A stretch of DNA of 64,000 nucleotides from Arthrobacter sp. M2012083 (GTDB lineage Bacteria; Actinomycetota; Actinomycetes; Actinomycetales; Micrococcaceae): positions 62,001 to 126,000 of the forward strand of contig NZ_AKKK01000011.1 of assembly GCF_000281065.1 (NCBI RefSeq), in the 5' to 3' direction. Made by a program: the position numbers and the translations under genes. Positions 1 to 7,591 of this stretch are shown piece after piece. The notes under the pieces were generated by a model. It did no database searches. It saw only the letters and a list, made by a program, of their open reading frames with translations, and was not told the DNA's origin. Positions within the stretch are counted from its first letter, which is position 1. Each line of letters begins with the position of its first letter.

Positions 1-305
1 TGCTTACCCGCCCGCGCAGCCGCGGCGACCAGCCCGGCATGAAAGCGCGCAGGCGCGGCGATAAGAACAGCATCCACATCAGGATCATTCACCACATCTG
101 CCGGGTCACTGCTGATCTTGGCAACGCCGAGGCGGCCGGCAAGTGCCTCGACCGCTGGAAGGGCAGGATCGGCGATCGCCTCAAGCCGGGCATTGGGGAT
201 ACGGTGCGCAACGGACTCAGCGTGGAAACTTCCGATCCACCCCGCTCCGATCAGTCCGATACGAACCGGCCGGTCTTCGGTGACCGGGCGCTGAAGGTAA
301 CCCAT
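1..305 (-). CDS. Gfo/Idh/MocA-family oxidoreductase, N-terminal part (inositol 2-dehydrogenase-like)
   Basis: The reading frame starts at an ATG (305-303) preceded by a good CAGGAG ribosome-binding site and runs off the left edge, so only about 101 residues are present. The visible part is a Rossmann fold: the nucleotide-binding motif GLIGAGWIGSFH lies at residues 17-28 (G20, G22, G25), followed by a typical AIADP strand and, near residue 85, the AAPARFHAGL segment that precedes the EKP-type motif of the family (that motif lies outside the window). NAD(P)-dependent dehydrogenation of a sugar or inositol is the family role; inositol 2-dehydrogenase is the closest type by eye, but the substrate is inferred. 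It is divergent from a LacI regulator whose twin operators lie in the shared promoter region, so sugar-type induction is likely. Confidence 0.85.
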   Translation of the reverse strand, partial: MGYLQRPVTEDRPVRIGLIGAGWIGSFHAESVAHRIPNARLEAIADPALPAVEALAGRLGVAKISSDPADVVNDPDVDAVLIAAPARFHAGLVAAAARAGK

Positions 306-329
306 GGCAGCTCCTGAGATAGTTCTTCT

Positions 330-343
330 TCTAGATCGTTCTA
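330..343. promoter_or_regulatory. Candidate LacI-family operator, copy 1
   Basis: The 14-mer TCTAGATCGTTCTA contains a 12-bp inverted repeat centred on CG (TAGATC|GTTCTA, one mismatch per half), the usual shape of a LacI/GalR operator. An identical 14-mer occurs at 377-390. It lies 25 bases upstream of the oxidoreductase start codon, where repressor binding would block its promoter. Assignment to the adjacent LacI protein is inference from position. Confidence 0.7.
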
Positions 344-376
344 GTCGCACTATCCTGACATGTCGTTCGGGCTGCG

Positions 377-390
377 TCTAGATCGTTCTA
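377..390. promoter_or_regulatory. Candidate LacI-family operator, copy 2
   Basis: Exact second copy of TCTAGATCGTTCTA, 47 bp centre to centre from the first. It lies 26 bases upstream of the LacI start codon, so it may mediate autoregulation, and the pair could support looping or cooperative binding across the divergent promoter region. Confidence 0.7.
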
Positions 391-416
391 TAGACTGTTT
401 GGACCCAGGAGGAAAT

Positions 417-1424
417 ATGACGGAATTGCAGCGCCGCCCCACCTTGATGGACGTAGCCGAGGCCGCCGGCGTCTCCCGCGCCTTGGTTTCCATCGTTATG
501 CGGGGTGCACCGGGCGCCGCGGAATCAACGCGGCAAAGAGTTTTGGAGGCCGCCCGCCAACTCGGATATAGGGCAGACTCCCGGGCAAGGCTACTGCGGA
601 GCAGCAGGACCAAGCTCCTGGGTCTCATCTTTTCCACCTCACACCCCTTTCACGCGGAAATAGTGGATGCGGCGTACGCTGAAGCCTCCGCCAGGGGCTA
701 TGAAATAGCCCTGAGCGCGGTAGCGAACGGCAGGCCCGAGGCCCGCGCCATAGAAACCTTGTTGGATGTCGGCGCCGAGGCATTGATCATCATTGCCCCC
801 ACCCTCAGCGTGGATGACCTCGCACTGCACGCCCGCCAGGTGCCGGTGGTGAGCCTCCTTCGCGACAACGTGGGAGACCTCGTGGATTCAGTCAGCAGTG
901 ACGATGACGCAGGCATCGCGATAGCCGTTGACCACCTGGTGGGTCTCGGTCATCGCCGGATCGTCCACGTCGACGGCGGCGCTGCCGTCTCGTCGGACAG
1001 GCGCCGGGAGACCTACCGCTCGGAAATGATCCGGCACGGGCTCCAAGCTGTGGTTGTTCCTGGTGGTCCTGGAGAAGAGGACGGCATGGGAGCAGGGCGG
1101 ATTCTTCAGGCGAATCTGCCCACGGCTGTTATCGCCTTCAACGACAGGTCGGCCCTCGGCATCATGGAAAGCTTCAGGGCCGCCGGAATCAGCATTCCCG
1201 CAGATGTATCGGTACTCGGCTATGACGACAGCCACTTCGCCAAGCTCAGCTTCGTCCAATTATCCTCCGTCAGCCAGGACGCTCCGCTCCTTGCCGCCGC
1301 CGCCGTTGGCCGTGCCGTGGACCGAATCGAAGGGGAAAAGCTGCCGGGCAGCGTGGTCCGAACGCCGCATTTGGTCCTCCGCAAAACCACAGCCCGGGCA
1401 CCTGCAGAAACTCGCACCTCTTAG
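417..1424 (+). CDS. LacI-family transcriptional regulator
   Basis: A 335-residue LacI/GalR-type repressor. The helix-turn-helix with hinge start is at residues 9-28 (TLMDVAEAAGVSRALVSIVM), followed by a periplasmic-binding-protein-like effector domain with the typical GLIF strand, VSSDDDAG, LGHRRIVHVDG and SVLGYDDSHFAKL segments. The start at ATG 417 is preferred over the in-frame codon at 360 because an AGGAGG Shine-Dalgarno ends five bases before it and the helix-turn-helix begins at the usual distance. Divergent from the oxidoreductase at 1-305, with two identical CG-centred operators between them; probably a sugar- or inositol-responsive repressor of that catabolic operon and of itself. 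The effector cannot be read from the sequence. Confidence 0.92.
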   Translation: MTELQRRPTLMDVAEAAGVSRALVSIVMRGAPGAAESTRQRVLEAARQLGYRADSRARLLRSSRTKLLGLIFSTSHPFHAEIVDAAYAEASARGYEIALSAVANGRPEARAIETLLDVGAEALIIIAPTLSVDDLALHARQVPVVSLLRDNVGDLVDSVSSDDDAGIAIAVDHLVGLGHRRIVHVDGGAAVSSDRRRETYRSEMIRHGLQAVVVPGGPGEEDGMGAGRILQANLPTAVIAFNDRSALGIMESFRAAGISIPADVSVLGYDDSHFAKLSFVQLSSVSQDAPLLAAAAVGRAVDRIEGEKLPGSVVRTPHLVLRKTTARAPAETRTS

Positions 1425-1436
1425 TGACAGATCACT
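1423..1436. promoter_or_regulatory. Inverted repeat before the TetR gene
   Basis: AGTGACAGATCACT has 5-bp inverted arms (AGTGA/TCACT) and lies 13 bases upstream of the TetR start codon, overlapping the LacI stop codon. TetR proteins often bind such a site in their own promoter. The short arms make this a weak call. Confidence 0.35.
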
Positions 1437-1449
1437 GTAAAGTGTCTAT

Positions 1450-2172
1450 ATGCCAAGGATCACGGCCGCCACGAATGCTGCCCAACGCGCCGAGACCCAA
1501 CGTCGGATTTTGACCGCTTTTGGAGAGCTCCTCTTCACCCATGGCCTCCCGGGACTCACCATGACGGATGTCGCCCGGCACGCCGGCGTGGGACGTACCG
1601 CGGTCTACAACTATTACGCGGATATGGAGCAACTGCTCATCGCGTACGCCTTGGACGAGACAGAGCGTTTCATCGTGGACCTCCGCGATTCATTGGCTGC
1701 CCTGGAAAACCCCGTTGACAGGCTTGCCCTCTATGTCCGGGCCCAGGTGGAGGATCTCAGCCGCCGCCACTTGCCGCCAGGACCGGCCATGGCCGCCGTC
1801 CTCTCCCCAGGTTCCTTCGCCAAGCTCGCCGACCATGTGGGCGACCTGAACGTCCTGCTTCAGGACATCCTCCAGGACGGCGTGGAGCAGGGCTACCTTC
1901 CGGACACCGACGTCGCCCAGTTGGCGCGGCTCATTCACGGAACGCTTTCCGCCAGCGCCGCACGACGCAACCGAACGCCCGACGGCGAGACTCCCCCGCC
2001 GCCGGCCTCCGACGACGTCGAGCTTCACAGCGCCTCCGAACTTCACTCAGCCCTCCAAGTTCACACGGCGCAAACGGTGCGGTTCATCCAACTGGGCGCG
2101 GGAGCCCGCTTCGACGAAGCCGGCAAGCCGATGCGCCTGGAATCGCCGGCCCACGACGTCCTCGCCAGCTAG
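1450..2172 (+). CDS. TetR-family transcriptional regulator
   Basis: A 240-residue TetR-type regulator. The N-terminal DNA-binding domain is clear at about residues 10-58 (RRILTAFGELLFTHGLPGLT, then TDVARHAGVGRTAVYNYYAD); the ligand domain is not family-specific by eye. The last ~45 residues include a Pro- and His-rich low-complexity stretch (PPPPASDDVELHSASELHSA) unusual for TetR proteins. It begins 25 bp after the LacI gene and ends base to base against the converging LytR_C gene, with no terminator hairpin between them. The regulated target is not evident, since no divergent partner exists. Confidence 0.88.
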   Translation: MPRITAATNAAQRAETQRRILTAFGELLFTHGLPGLTMTDVARHAGVGRTAVYNYYADMEQLLIAYALDETERFIVDLRDSLAALENPVDRLALYVRAQVEDLSRRHLPPGPAMAAVLSPGSFAKLADHVGDLNVLLQDILQDGVEQGYLPDTDVAQLARLIHGTLSASAARRNRTPDGETPPPPASDDVELHSASELHSALQVHTAQTVRFIQLGAGARFDEAGKPMRLESPAHDVLAS

Positions 2173-2850
2173 CTACTGATCCGCGGGTAGCGTGGGAATG
2201 ATCGGCCACTTGGAGTTGTCCGCAATGCGCAGGTCCTCACGCGGGCACTGCAGCGTGCCCGGGGTCTGGTCCACCAACTGGGGTTCCACCAAGCCTTCGA
2301 AACCGGGCGTCAGGATGACATCCACGGACTCGTCCTCACGGTTGTCTTCGAAGTAGTCCGTTCCGGCAAGGTTTCGCTGGACGTTGAACGCCGCGGCTTG
2401 GCCCTTGACCCCGGAGACCACCACGCCAATGCCTGAGTAAGCGGTGTCGCTGTTGTCCACGGAAGCCACCTTGTAGCCACGCGCCGTGAACTGATCAGCA
2501 ACCGTACCGGCCAGCCCGGCGCGCGAGGTGGCATTAAAAACGTTGAGGGTGACGGTCTCGTTCGGGACGTAGTCGAACGTGGTGGCGGGGCAGAGGCTGG
2601 TGGGCGCTTTGCTGGCAATCGAGCTTGGAACTTTGACTACCCCGTTCATGATCGCCCAGGCACCCACGGCTCCGGCCGCTATGACGCCAACCAGCAGTAC
2701 CAGGACTATTCCGTGGAACAGCCGCCGCCGGAAGCGGCCCTTGTGCGCCTGGGCGTCCTCGGCAAAGGTTGCCCGAAGCTCCGGGCCCGTCACTACATGA
2801 TGGCCGTGGAGCTGCGTCACATCTTTGGGACGCCTGCGCTTGCTAGCCAT
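2173..2850 (-). CDS. LytR_C-domain membrane protein
   Basis: A 225-residue protein with a basic cytoplasmic N-terminus (about 1-43), one transmembrane segment (about 44-68, IVLVLLVGVIAAGAVGAWAI) and an extracytoplasmic LytR/CpsA/Psr C-terminal domain (about 95-190, with TLNVFNATSRAGLAGTVADQ, VVVSGVKGQAAA and VILTPGFEGL). LytR_C proteins are associated with the cell envelope of actinobacteria, but a stand-alone LytR_C protein without the catalytic LCP domain has no defined reaction. Its start overlaps the end of the upstream small gene by 8 bp, so the two are translationally coupled and probably work together. Confidence 0.85.
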   Translation of the reverse strand: MASKRRRPKDVTQLHGHHVVTGPELRATFAEDAQAHKGRFRRRLFHGIVLVLLVGVIAAGAVGAWAIMNGVVKVPSSIASKAPTSLCPATTFDYVPNETVTLNVFNATSRAGLAGTVADQFTARGYKVASVDNSDTAYSGIGVVVSGVKGQAAAFNVQRNLAGTDYFEDNREDESVDVILTPGFEGLVEPQLVDQTPGTLQCPREDLRIADNSKWPIIPTLPADQ

Positions 2851-3142
2851 CGATCACCAATACACGTGCGTGAATGGCCGTCCGCTGGTGGAGTGCCGTG
2901 CGGACGGCCCTGTGAAGCCCGTCCTCGAGGTACATAACGCCTTGATACTGGACGACGTGCGGGAACAAATCACCGAAGAAGGTTGAGTCCTCAGCCAACA
3001 GTGCCTCCAGGTCCAGGGTCCGTTTGGTGGTAACGAGTTCATCGAGGCGGATAGGACGCGGGGGCAGGGCAGCCCAGTCCCGCGGCGCAGAGTATCCATG
3101 GTCAGGGTACGGGCGTCCCTCGCCCACAGCTTTGAAGATCAC
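2843..3142 (-). CDS. Small conserved actinobacterial protein (ParB-like RAV/HR motif)
   Basis: A 99-residue protein starting at GTG 3142. It has the pattern GRPYPDHG near residue 9, the segment VRLDELVTTKRTLDLEALLA-like core at about residues 32-52, and LEDGLHRAVRTALHQR at about 72-87, resembling the DGxHR motif of ParB/sulfiredoxin-like folds. From memory such proteins are conserved in actinobacteria next to LytR_C genes and are often labelled VapB-family antitoxin; nothing here (no adjacent PIN-domain toxin) supports a toxin-antitoxin role. Overlap of 8 bp with the LytR_C gene argues for a shared operon. Confidence 0.75.
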   Translation of the reverse strand: MIFKAVGEGRPYPDHGYSAPRDWAALPPRPIRLDELVTTKRTLDLEALLAEDSTFFGDLFPHVVQYQGVMYLEDGLHRAVRTALHQRTAIHARVLVIDG

Positions 3143-3288
3143 TCTGCAAGCCTATGGAAGAAGCCGCGCTAACGGAACTTGTGACCGGCAGCACAGGCAC
3201 GTTGTAGCCAAAAGGTGACTAACGTGCGTTTGGGTGTCACAGACGTCATAGCTGTGTTGGGAACCGCCCGGACTGACAGAATGGGGTC

Positions 3289-4209
3289 ATGACTCAACCG
3301 TTCCAAGGTACTGACCGGACCGCTGCCCGCGCCACGCCCGCTTTGGCGCTGCTGCTGGATGTCGATGGCCCTATCGCCAGTCCCGTAACGCGCGACGTCA
3401 AACCGGACATCATCGCGGACATGGTTGCCCTGGCTTCGGCCGGGATCCCCGTCATCTTCAACACGGGCCGCTCTGACGCCTTCATCAGCGAGCAAGTCAT
3501 GGAACCAATGATTGCCGCGGGCATGCCGGCGGACACTGTCATCCACGCTATTTGCGAGAAGGGCGCCGTGTGGTTCAGCTACACAGCCGAAGGCCCTGGC
3601 CCCATCCACGTGGACCACGAACTCGCAGTTCCCAAGGCCTACGGCGACGATATCCGCAGGCTTGTTGCTGAAGACTATTCGACGCACATGTTCTTCGATG
3701 AGACCAAGCGCGCCATGGTTTCCGTGGAGCAGCACCTGGATGTGGCCAGCGAGGACTACTTGGCCGAGCAGAAACTCTTCGACGCCGATGCCCTGGACAT
3801 CATGGGACGCCACGGCCTCAACGCGGCCATTCTGGACCACCACGCACCCGGGTCCGATGACACCGCGGATTATCGATTGGACCCCACCATCATCTCCACG
3901 GACATCGAATCGGTCCGGTTGGGCAAGGACCTCGGAGCCAGTCGCGCAGTGGAACTCCTTGCAGCCCAAGGCATCACTCCGCTCTCCTGGCGGACGGTGG
4001 GTGATTCACGCACGGACTACGCCATGGCAGACTGGCTTCACCACAACGATCACGATGTGAAGCACGTGGACGTCCGGCCCGCAGACGGCGTACCGGTGAA
4101 GCCCTACACCATTTTGACGGCAGCCGACCTTGAACTGGCGGATGACGTGATCCACGACGACGCCGGCGGCGCTTTCCTTCGCAGCTGGCGCGAAGCCCTT
4201 TCGATCTAA
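3289..4209 (+). CDS. HAD-superfamily hydrolase (type IIB-like phosphatase)
   Basis: A 306-residue HAD enzyme. All four signature motifs are visible: motif I LLDVDGPIA (nucleophile D24, acid/base D26), motif II FNTGRSDAF (about 66-74), motif III lysine in RLGKDLGAS (about 209), and motif IV TVGDSRTDYAM (about 240-250). The cap lies between motifs II and III, as in sugar-phosphate phosphatases of the trehalose/sucrose-phosphatase class. The substrate is unknown. It sits directly upstream, in the same direction, of a Stealth-type glycan phosphotransferase, which hints at a role in sugar-phosphate supply or turnover for envelope polymers. Confidence 0.85.
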   Translation: MTQPFQGTDRTAARATPALALLLDVDGPIASPVTRDVKPDIIADMVALASAGIPVIFNTGRSDAFISEQVMEPMIAAGMPADTVIHAICEKGAVWFSYTAEGPGPIHVDHELAVPKAYGDDIRRLVAEDYSTHMFFDETKRAMVSVEQHLDVASEDYLAEQKLFDADALDIMGRHGLNAAILDHHAPGSDDTADYRLDPTIISTDIESVRLGKDLGASRAVELLAAQGITPLSWRTVGDSRTDYAMADWLHHNDHDVKHVDVRPADGVPVKPYTILTAADLELADDVIHDDAGGAFLRSWREALSI

Positions 4210-4276
4210 GTACCAGCGCATCATAGTTTTACAGTCTTAAAGCACCCTGCACCGCAACGATTCCGGAGATACAGCC

Positions 4277-5866
4277 ATCACACAAGCACAGGTCGATCCG
4301 ATTTACCACGGCAGCCCGTCCATCGAAGAGGACACGATTGCTGAGGCGATCTCGCCTGCCGTCGTCGCGCATCTTAGGCACAGGTCCGACGTCGTCCGTC
4401 ACCGTGGGCGGTACGCCCTGGTCAACGGCGACCTGACTCCGCAACAGGCCATGGTGTCCGATCTTCTGGCTGTCAGGGCCGCTTTGGACGCTGCTGGTAT
4501 CGATTTCATCCTGGTGCGCGGCAATGATGAGCGGCCCGTTATCGCCGTTGACTGGGAGTCACGCAAGGAGGTTCGCGAGGCACTGGTCACGGCCTTCCGG
4601 AATGAGCCTTTCTATTCCATGACCGTGGACGCCAAGAAGAAAACCTCCATGTTGGTGGCGGACGGCGATCTCACGGCTAACCGAAAAGCCCGCATCTTCC
4701 GCTTGTACCGGCCGCGCGTCGAGATCGGCGGCGGCCTCTGGTACGGCCCGGCCTTGGGCGTGCAGCTTGAGCTGTGGCGGTTCGAGGGCGATCATTTGGA
4801 ACTCCCCGTGGAGAACTCCCTGACCCGCCGCACCATGCTGCGGCAAGACGCGGTGCGCGGCACAGTCCAGCGGCATGGCCTCTCCTGGCCCACCATCGAG
4901 AACATGTTCGCTGACCATGCCAGCGACATCGACTTCGATATCGACATCGTCTTCTCGTGGGTGGATGGCAGCGACCCCGAATACATCGCCAGGAGGCGCG
5001 CCCAGCAGGCCGAGGCTGTCCTCGGCGAGGGCGACGACCATGAGGCACGCTTCCGGCAGATCAACGAGCTGAAGTACGCGCTGCGCTCGGTGCACATGTT
5101 CGCTCCCTGGATCCGGCGGATCTTCATCGCCACGGACTCCCCCGCACCGGAATGGCTGGCCGACCACCCGTCGGTGACCATTGTCCGCAGCGAGGAGTTC
5201 TTTGCCGACCCCTCCGTGCTGCCCACCCACAATTCGCAGGCCGTGGAGTGCCAGTTGCACCACATCAAGGGCCTTTCAGAGCACTTCCTGTACTCCAATG
5301 ACGACATGTTCTTTGGCCGCCCTGTGGGCCCTGACATGTTCTTCACGCCCGGTGGCATTACCAAGTTCATCGAAGCTGACACCCGCATTGGGTTGGGCGA
5401 GAATGACGCCGAACGCAGCGGTTTTGAGAACGCAGCCCGTGTGAACCGCAAGCTGCTGTGGGAGCGCTTCGGCCGGATCACCACCCGTCACCTTGAGCAC
5501 ACGGCCGCCCCGCTGCGCCGCAGCGTGGTGGCGCAAATGGAGAAGGAATTCCCGGCCGAGTTCGCAAAGACTGCCGGCAGTCGTTTCCGTGCCGCGGACA
5601 ACATCTCGGTGACCAACTCGTTCTACCACTACTACGCCCTGCTTACCGGTCGCGCGGTCACGCAGACCAGCGCCAAAGTCAGGTATGTGGACTCCACCAT
5701 GTGGGCCGGACTGCACTACCTGCCAAAGCTCCTGGCCAAGCGCCACATGGACTTCTTCTGCCTGAACGACGGCAGCTTCCCTGAAGTCGAGGCAAATGAA
5801 CGAGCCGACCTGGTGACCGACTTCCTGGAGAAGTACTTCCCCGTCAAGGCACCCTGGGAGAAATAA
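4277..5866 (+). CDS. Stealth-family hexose-1-phosphate (capsule/wall polysaccharide) phosphotransferase; probable ATC start
   Basis: Stealth proteins transfer hexose-1-phosphate onto surface glycans. Conserved regions in order: CR1 [17 protein letters not shown]2 [20 protein letters not shown] with [15 protein letters not shown]3 [20 protein letters not shown] with YSNDDMFFG, and a CR4-like C-terminus. The first ATG in frame is 4451, but the frame is open with protein-like sequence ([18 protein letters not shown] just before that Met) back to a TAA at 4238-4240. No ATG, GTG or TTG occurs in frame between; the only position with a well-spaced Shine-Dalgarno (CCGGAG, 8-nt spacing) is ATC at 4277, giving 529 residues. 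Either a rare ATC start, a start-codon mutation, or a sequencing error; translation from 4451 (471 residues) would lose the N-terminal 58 residues. Confidence 0.8.
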   Translation: MTQAQVDPIYHGSPSIEEDTIAEAISPAVVAHLRHRSDVVRHRGRYALVNGDLTPQQAMVSDLLAVRAALDAAGIDFILVRGNDERPVIAVDWESRKEVREALVTAFRNEPFYSMTVDAKKKTSMLVADGDLTANRKARIFRLYRPRVEIGGGLWYGPALGVQLELWRFEGDHLELPVENSLTRRTMLRQDAVRGTVQRHGLSWPTIENMFADHASDIDFDIDIVFSWVDGSDPEYIARRRAQQAEAVLGEGDDHEARFRQINELKYALRSVHMFAPWIRRIFIATDSPAPEWLADHPSVTIVRSEEFFADPSVLPTHNSQAVECQLHHIKGLSEHFLYSNDDMFFGRPVGPDMFFTPGGITKFIEADTRIGLGENDAERSGFENAARVNRKLLWERFGRITTRHLEHTAAPLRRSVVAQMEKEFPAEFAKTAGSRFRAADNISVTNSFYHYYALLTGRAVTQTSAKVRYVDSTMWAGLHYLPKLLAKRHMDFFCLNDGSFPEVEANERADLVTDFLEKYFPVKAPWEK

Positions 5867-6845
5867 GGCCGCCTGGAGAAGCAGCACCACCGGGAGAAAC
5901 GAGCGGGAGCGACGAGGTGTGCGTGCCCGGCGAAGTGTGGGCCCCCACCCGGGACTCGTGCGGAATGCGGATGCCGGCCGCCGCCAGGCGCCGCTGAACC
6001 TCGGCTGCATCCAAGGGCTCGCCAACCGTGACGCCACCGGACATCGGAACCACGGAGTGCACGATCGTGTGCTCGTATACGTGGATCATGTTGTAGGACT
6101 GGGCTCCGTCCCGGCCGCGCTGCCCGCCGGCGCGCACCGCCAAGTCCTGCGTGTAACAGGTAGCAGAGGCGACCGATACCGGGATGCCGGCGAAGCTCGC
6201 CGTCGTGGAGTAGTGCAGGTGGCCACCCAGGATGGTGCGGACGTCTGTGTTACGGACGACGGCGGCCAGTGCGGCTTGGCCGCGCAGCTCCACCAACACG
6301 GCCAGGTCCTGCACGCACGGGACAGGCGGGTGATGCAGGGCAAGGATGGTGCCGTCCGGGGCCGGCGTGGCCAGTTCAGAGGCCAGCCACTCCAGCTGGG
6401 ATTCTGATAGTTCGCCGTGGTGGTGGCCGGGGACCGTAGTGTCCAGGGTGATGATGCGGAGTCCGTTGACAAAGTAGCTACGGTCCACAGGGTCTTGTGG
6501 CTTGCTGGCCGCGGAGGCATCGGCGAATGCTGAACGGAAGTTTGCCCGGTTGTCATGGTTGCCCATGGCCCAGATGGCTTTGGCTCCCAGTGACGCGCAC
6601 AGGGGTTCAATCATCTCGCGGAGTTGCTTGTAGGCTTCCAACTCGCCCTTGTCGGCGAGGTCTCCGGTGAAAATGATGGCCTCGGGCCTGATCCTGGAGG
6701 CGATGATTTGCTCGCAGATCTCGTGGAGCCTGGCTGCACTGTCCACCGAGCCGTGGAGCGTGCCCGGACCACCCACCAGGTGAAGATCGCTCAGGTGCAA
6801 AAGCACATGACCTGGTTTGGGGTATTCGGCCTCGATGAGCTCCAT
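5844..6845 (-). CDS. Calcineurin-like metallophosphoesterase (3',5'-cyclic-nucleotide phosphodiesterase type)
   Basis: A 333-residue metallophosphoesterase with the whole dimetal motif set: DLHLVG (about 19-24), [10 protein letters not shown] (about 59-68), [10 protein letters not shown] (about 94-103), ALHHPPVP (about 169-176) and LGGHLHYST (about 207-215). This arrangement is that of class III cyclic-nucleotide phosphodiesterases (CpdA-like), so cAMP hydrolysis is a reasonable guess but other phosphodiesters are possible. The last 35 residues are a Ser/Thr/Pro/Gly tail. Its 3' end overlaps the converging Stealth gene by 23 bp, with no room for a conventional terminator. Confidence 0.88.
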   Translation of the reverse strand: MELIEAEYPKPGHVLLHLSDLHLVGGPGTLHGSVDSAARLHEICEQIIASRIRPEAIIFTGDLADKGELEAYKQLREMIEPLCASLGAKAIWAMGNHDNRANFRSAFADASAASKPQDPVDRSYFVNGLRIITLDTTVPGHHHGELSESQLEWLASELATPAPDGTILALHHPPVPCVQDLAVLVELRGQAALAAVVRNTDVRTILGGHLHYSTTASFAGIPVSVASATCYTQDLAVRAGGQRGRDGAQSYNMIHVYEHTIVHSVVPMSGGVTVGEPLDAAEVQRRLAAAGIRIPHESRVGAHTSPGTHTSSLPLVSPGGAASPGGLISPRVP

Positions 6846-6986
6846 AGCTTCGCCTTAGCGTTTGGTGGGAGACGGCGCCTCCCGTGTCAATCCAGTAGTC
6901 CCAATCCAACCAGACAACAAGCCAACAACTGGCTAACTTCCGGCGGAATGTTGGAAAATTACTTTCTCCTTTCGGGATCGGTGGCC

Positions 6987-7469
6987 TTATGCCAGTGCTT
7001 CTTCCACTGCTTTTACAAGGTCTTCGGAGTCAGGCTCCACTGCGAATGGGAACCGTGCCACGAGTTCGCCCCCGCGATTTATGACGAACTTCTCGAAGTT
7101 CCATTTCACCTTGGCCGGCTGCCCGTCCTCGTCCCGGGCCAGCTCCGCGAACAGGGGATGCTGTTGCTTGCCAAGGACGTTGGCTTTGCTGGTCAGCGGG
7201 AAGGACACACCGAAGTTACGTTCACAGAACTCGGCGATTTCCTGGTCAGCGCCGGGCTCCTGCCCACCAAACTGGTTGCAGGGCACGCCGAGGATTTCCA
7301 AGCCTTGCGCGCGATACTTGCCGTAGAGCTCTTCCAAGCCAGCATATTGGCGCGTGTAGCCGCATTCTGAGGCGACGTTCACCACCAGGACCGCTTTGCC
7401 CTCGAACCGGCCGAAGTCGGCTTCGGTGCCATCGTTGAAGGTGAGGGGAATGCTGTAAAGGCTGGACAT
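6987..7469 (-). CDS. Glutathione-peroxidase-family thiol peroxidase
   Basis: A 160-residue GPx-fold enzyme. The catalytic cysteine sits in NVASECGYTRQYAGLEEL (C36 by count), the second motif is ILGVPCNQFGGQEPG (candidate resolving Cys, catalytic Gln), and the third is KVKWNFEKFVIN with the conserved Trp-Asn-Phe. Bacterial homologues with Cys instead of selenocysteine usually take electrons from thioredoxin or mycothiol systems rather than glutathione. It reduces peroxides in the cytoplasm. An 18-bp imperfect palindrome at 7481-7498 overlaps the ribosome-binding region and may be an operator or a translational control hairpin. Confidence 0.92.
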   Translation of the reverse strand: MSSLYSIPLTFNDGTEADFGRFEGKAVLVVNVASECGYTRQYAGLEELYGKYRAQGLEILGVPCNQFGGQEPGADQEIAEFCERNFGVSFPLTSKANVLGKQQHPLFAELARDEDGQPAKVKWNFEKFVINRGGELVARFPFAVEPDSEDLVKAVEEALA

Positions 7470-7480
7470 GGGATTCGCTT

Positions 7481-7498
7481 CCTGACGACGTCGTCTGG
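7481..7498. promoter_or_regulatory. 18-bp palindrome at the peroxidase ribosome-binding site
   Basis: CCTGACGACGTCGTCTGG is palindromic with one mismatch per arm and a perfect 12-bp core GACGACGTCGTC. It lies 12-29 bases upstream of the peroxidase ATG and covers part of the CAGGAAG ribosome-binding site. Either a repressor site or an RNA hairpin is possible. Confidence 0.45.
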
Positions 7499-7591
7499 CG
7501 GGTTTGCCGCCATCGAGCTTACGGGAGCTGGCTTGGGGCCGCGAAATGCAGGGTTATCCGGCGTTTCACGTGCCTTGGGCGTGTATCCGGC

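Noticed and set aside
2843-3142. Toxin-antitoxin module
   Set aside because: Databases may call the small protein a VapB antitoxin, but no PIN-domain toxin is adjacent and its partner gene is a LytR_C membrane protein.
3169-3969. A 266-codon minus-strand open frame
   Set aside because: Antisense to the HAD hydrolase, no ribosome-binding site or domain.
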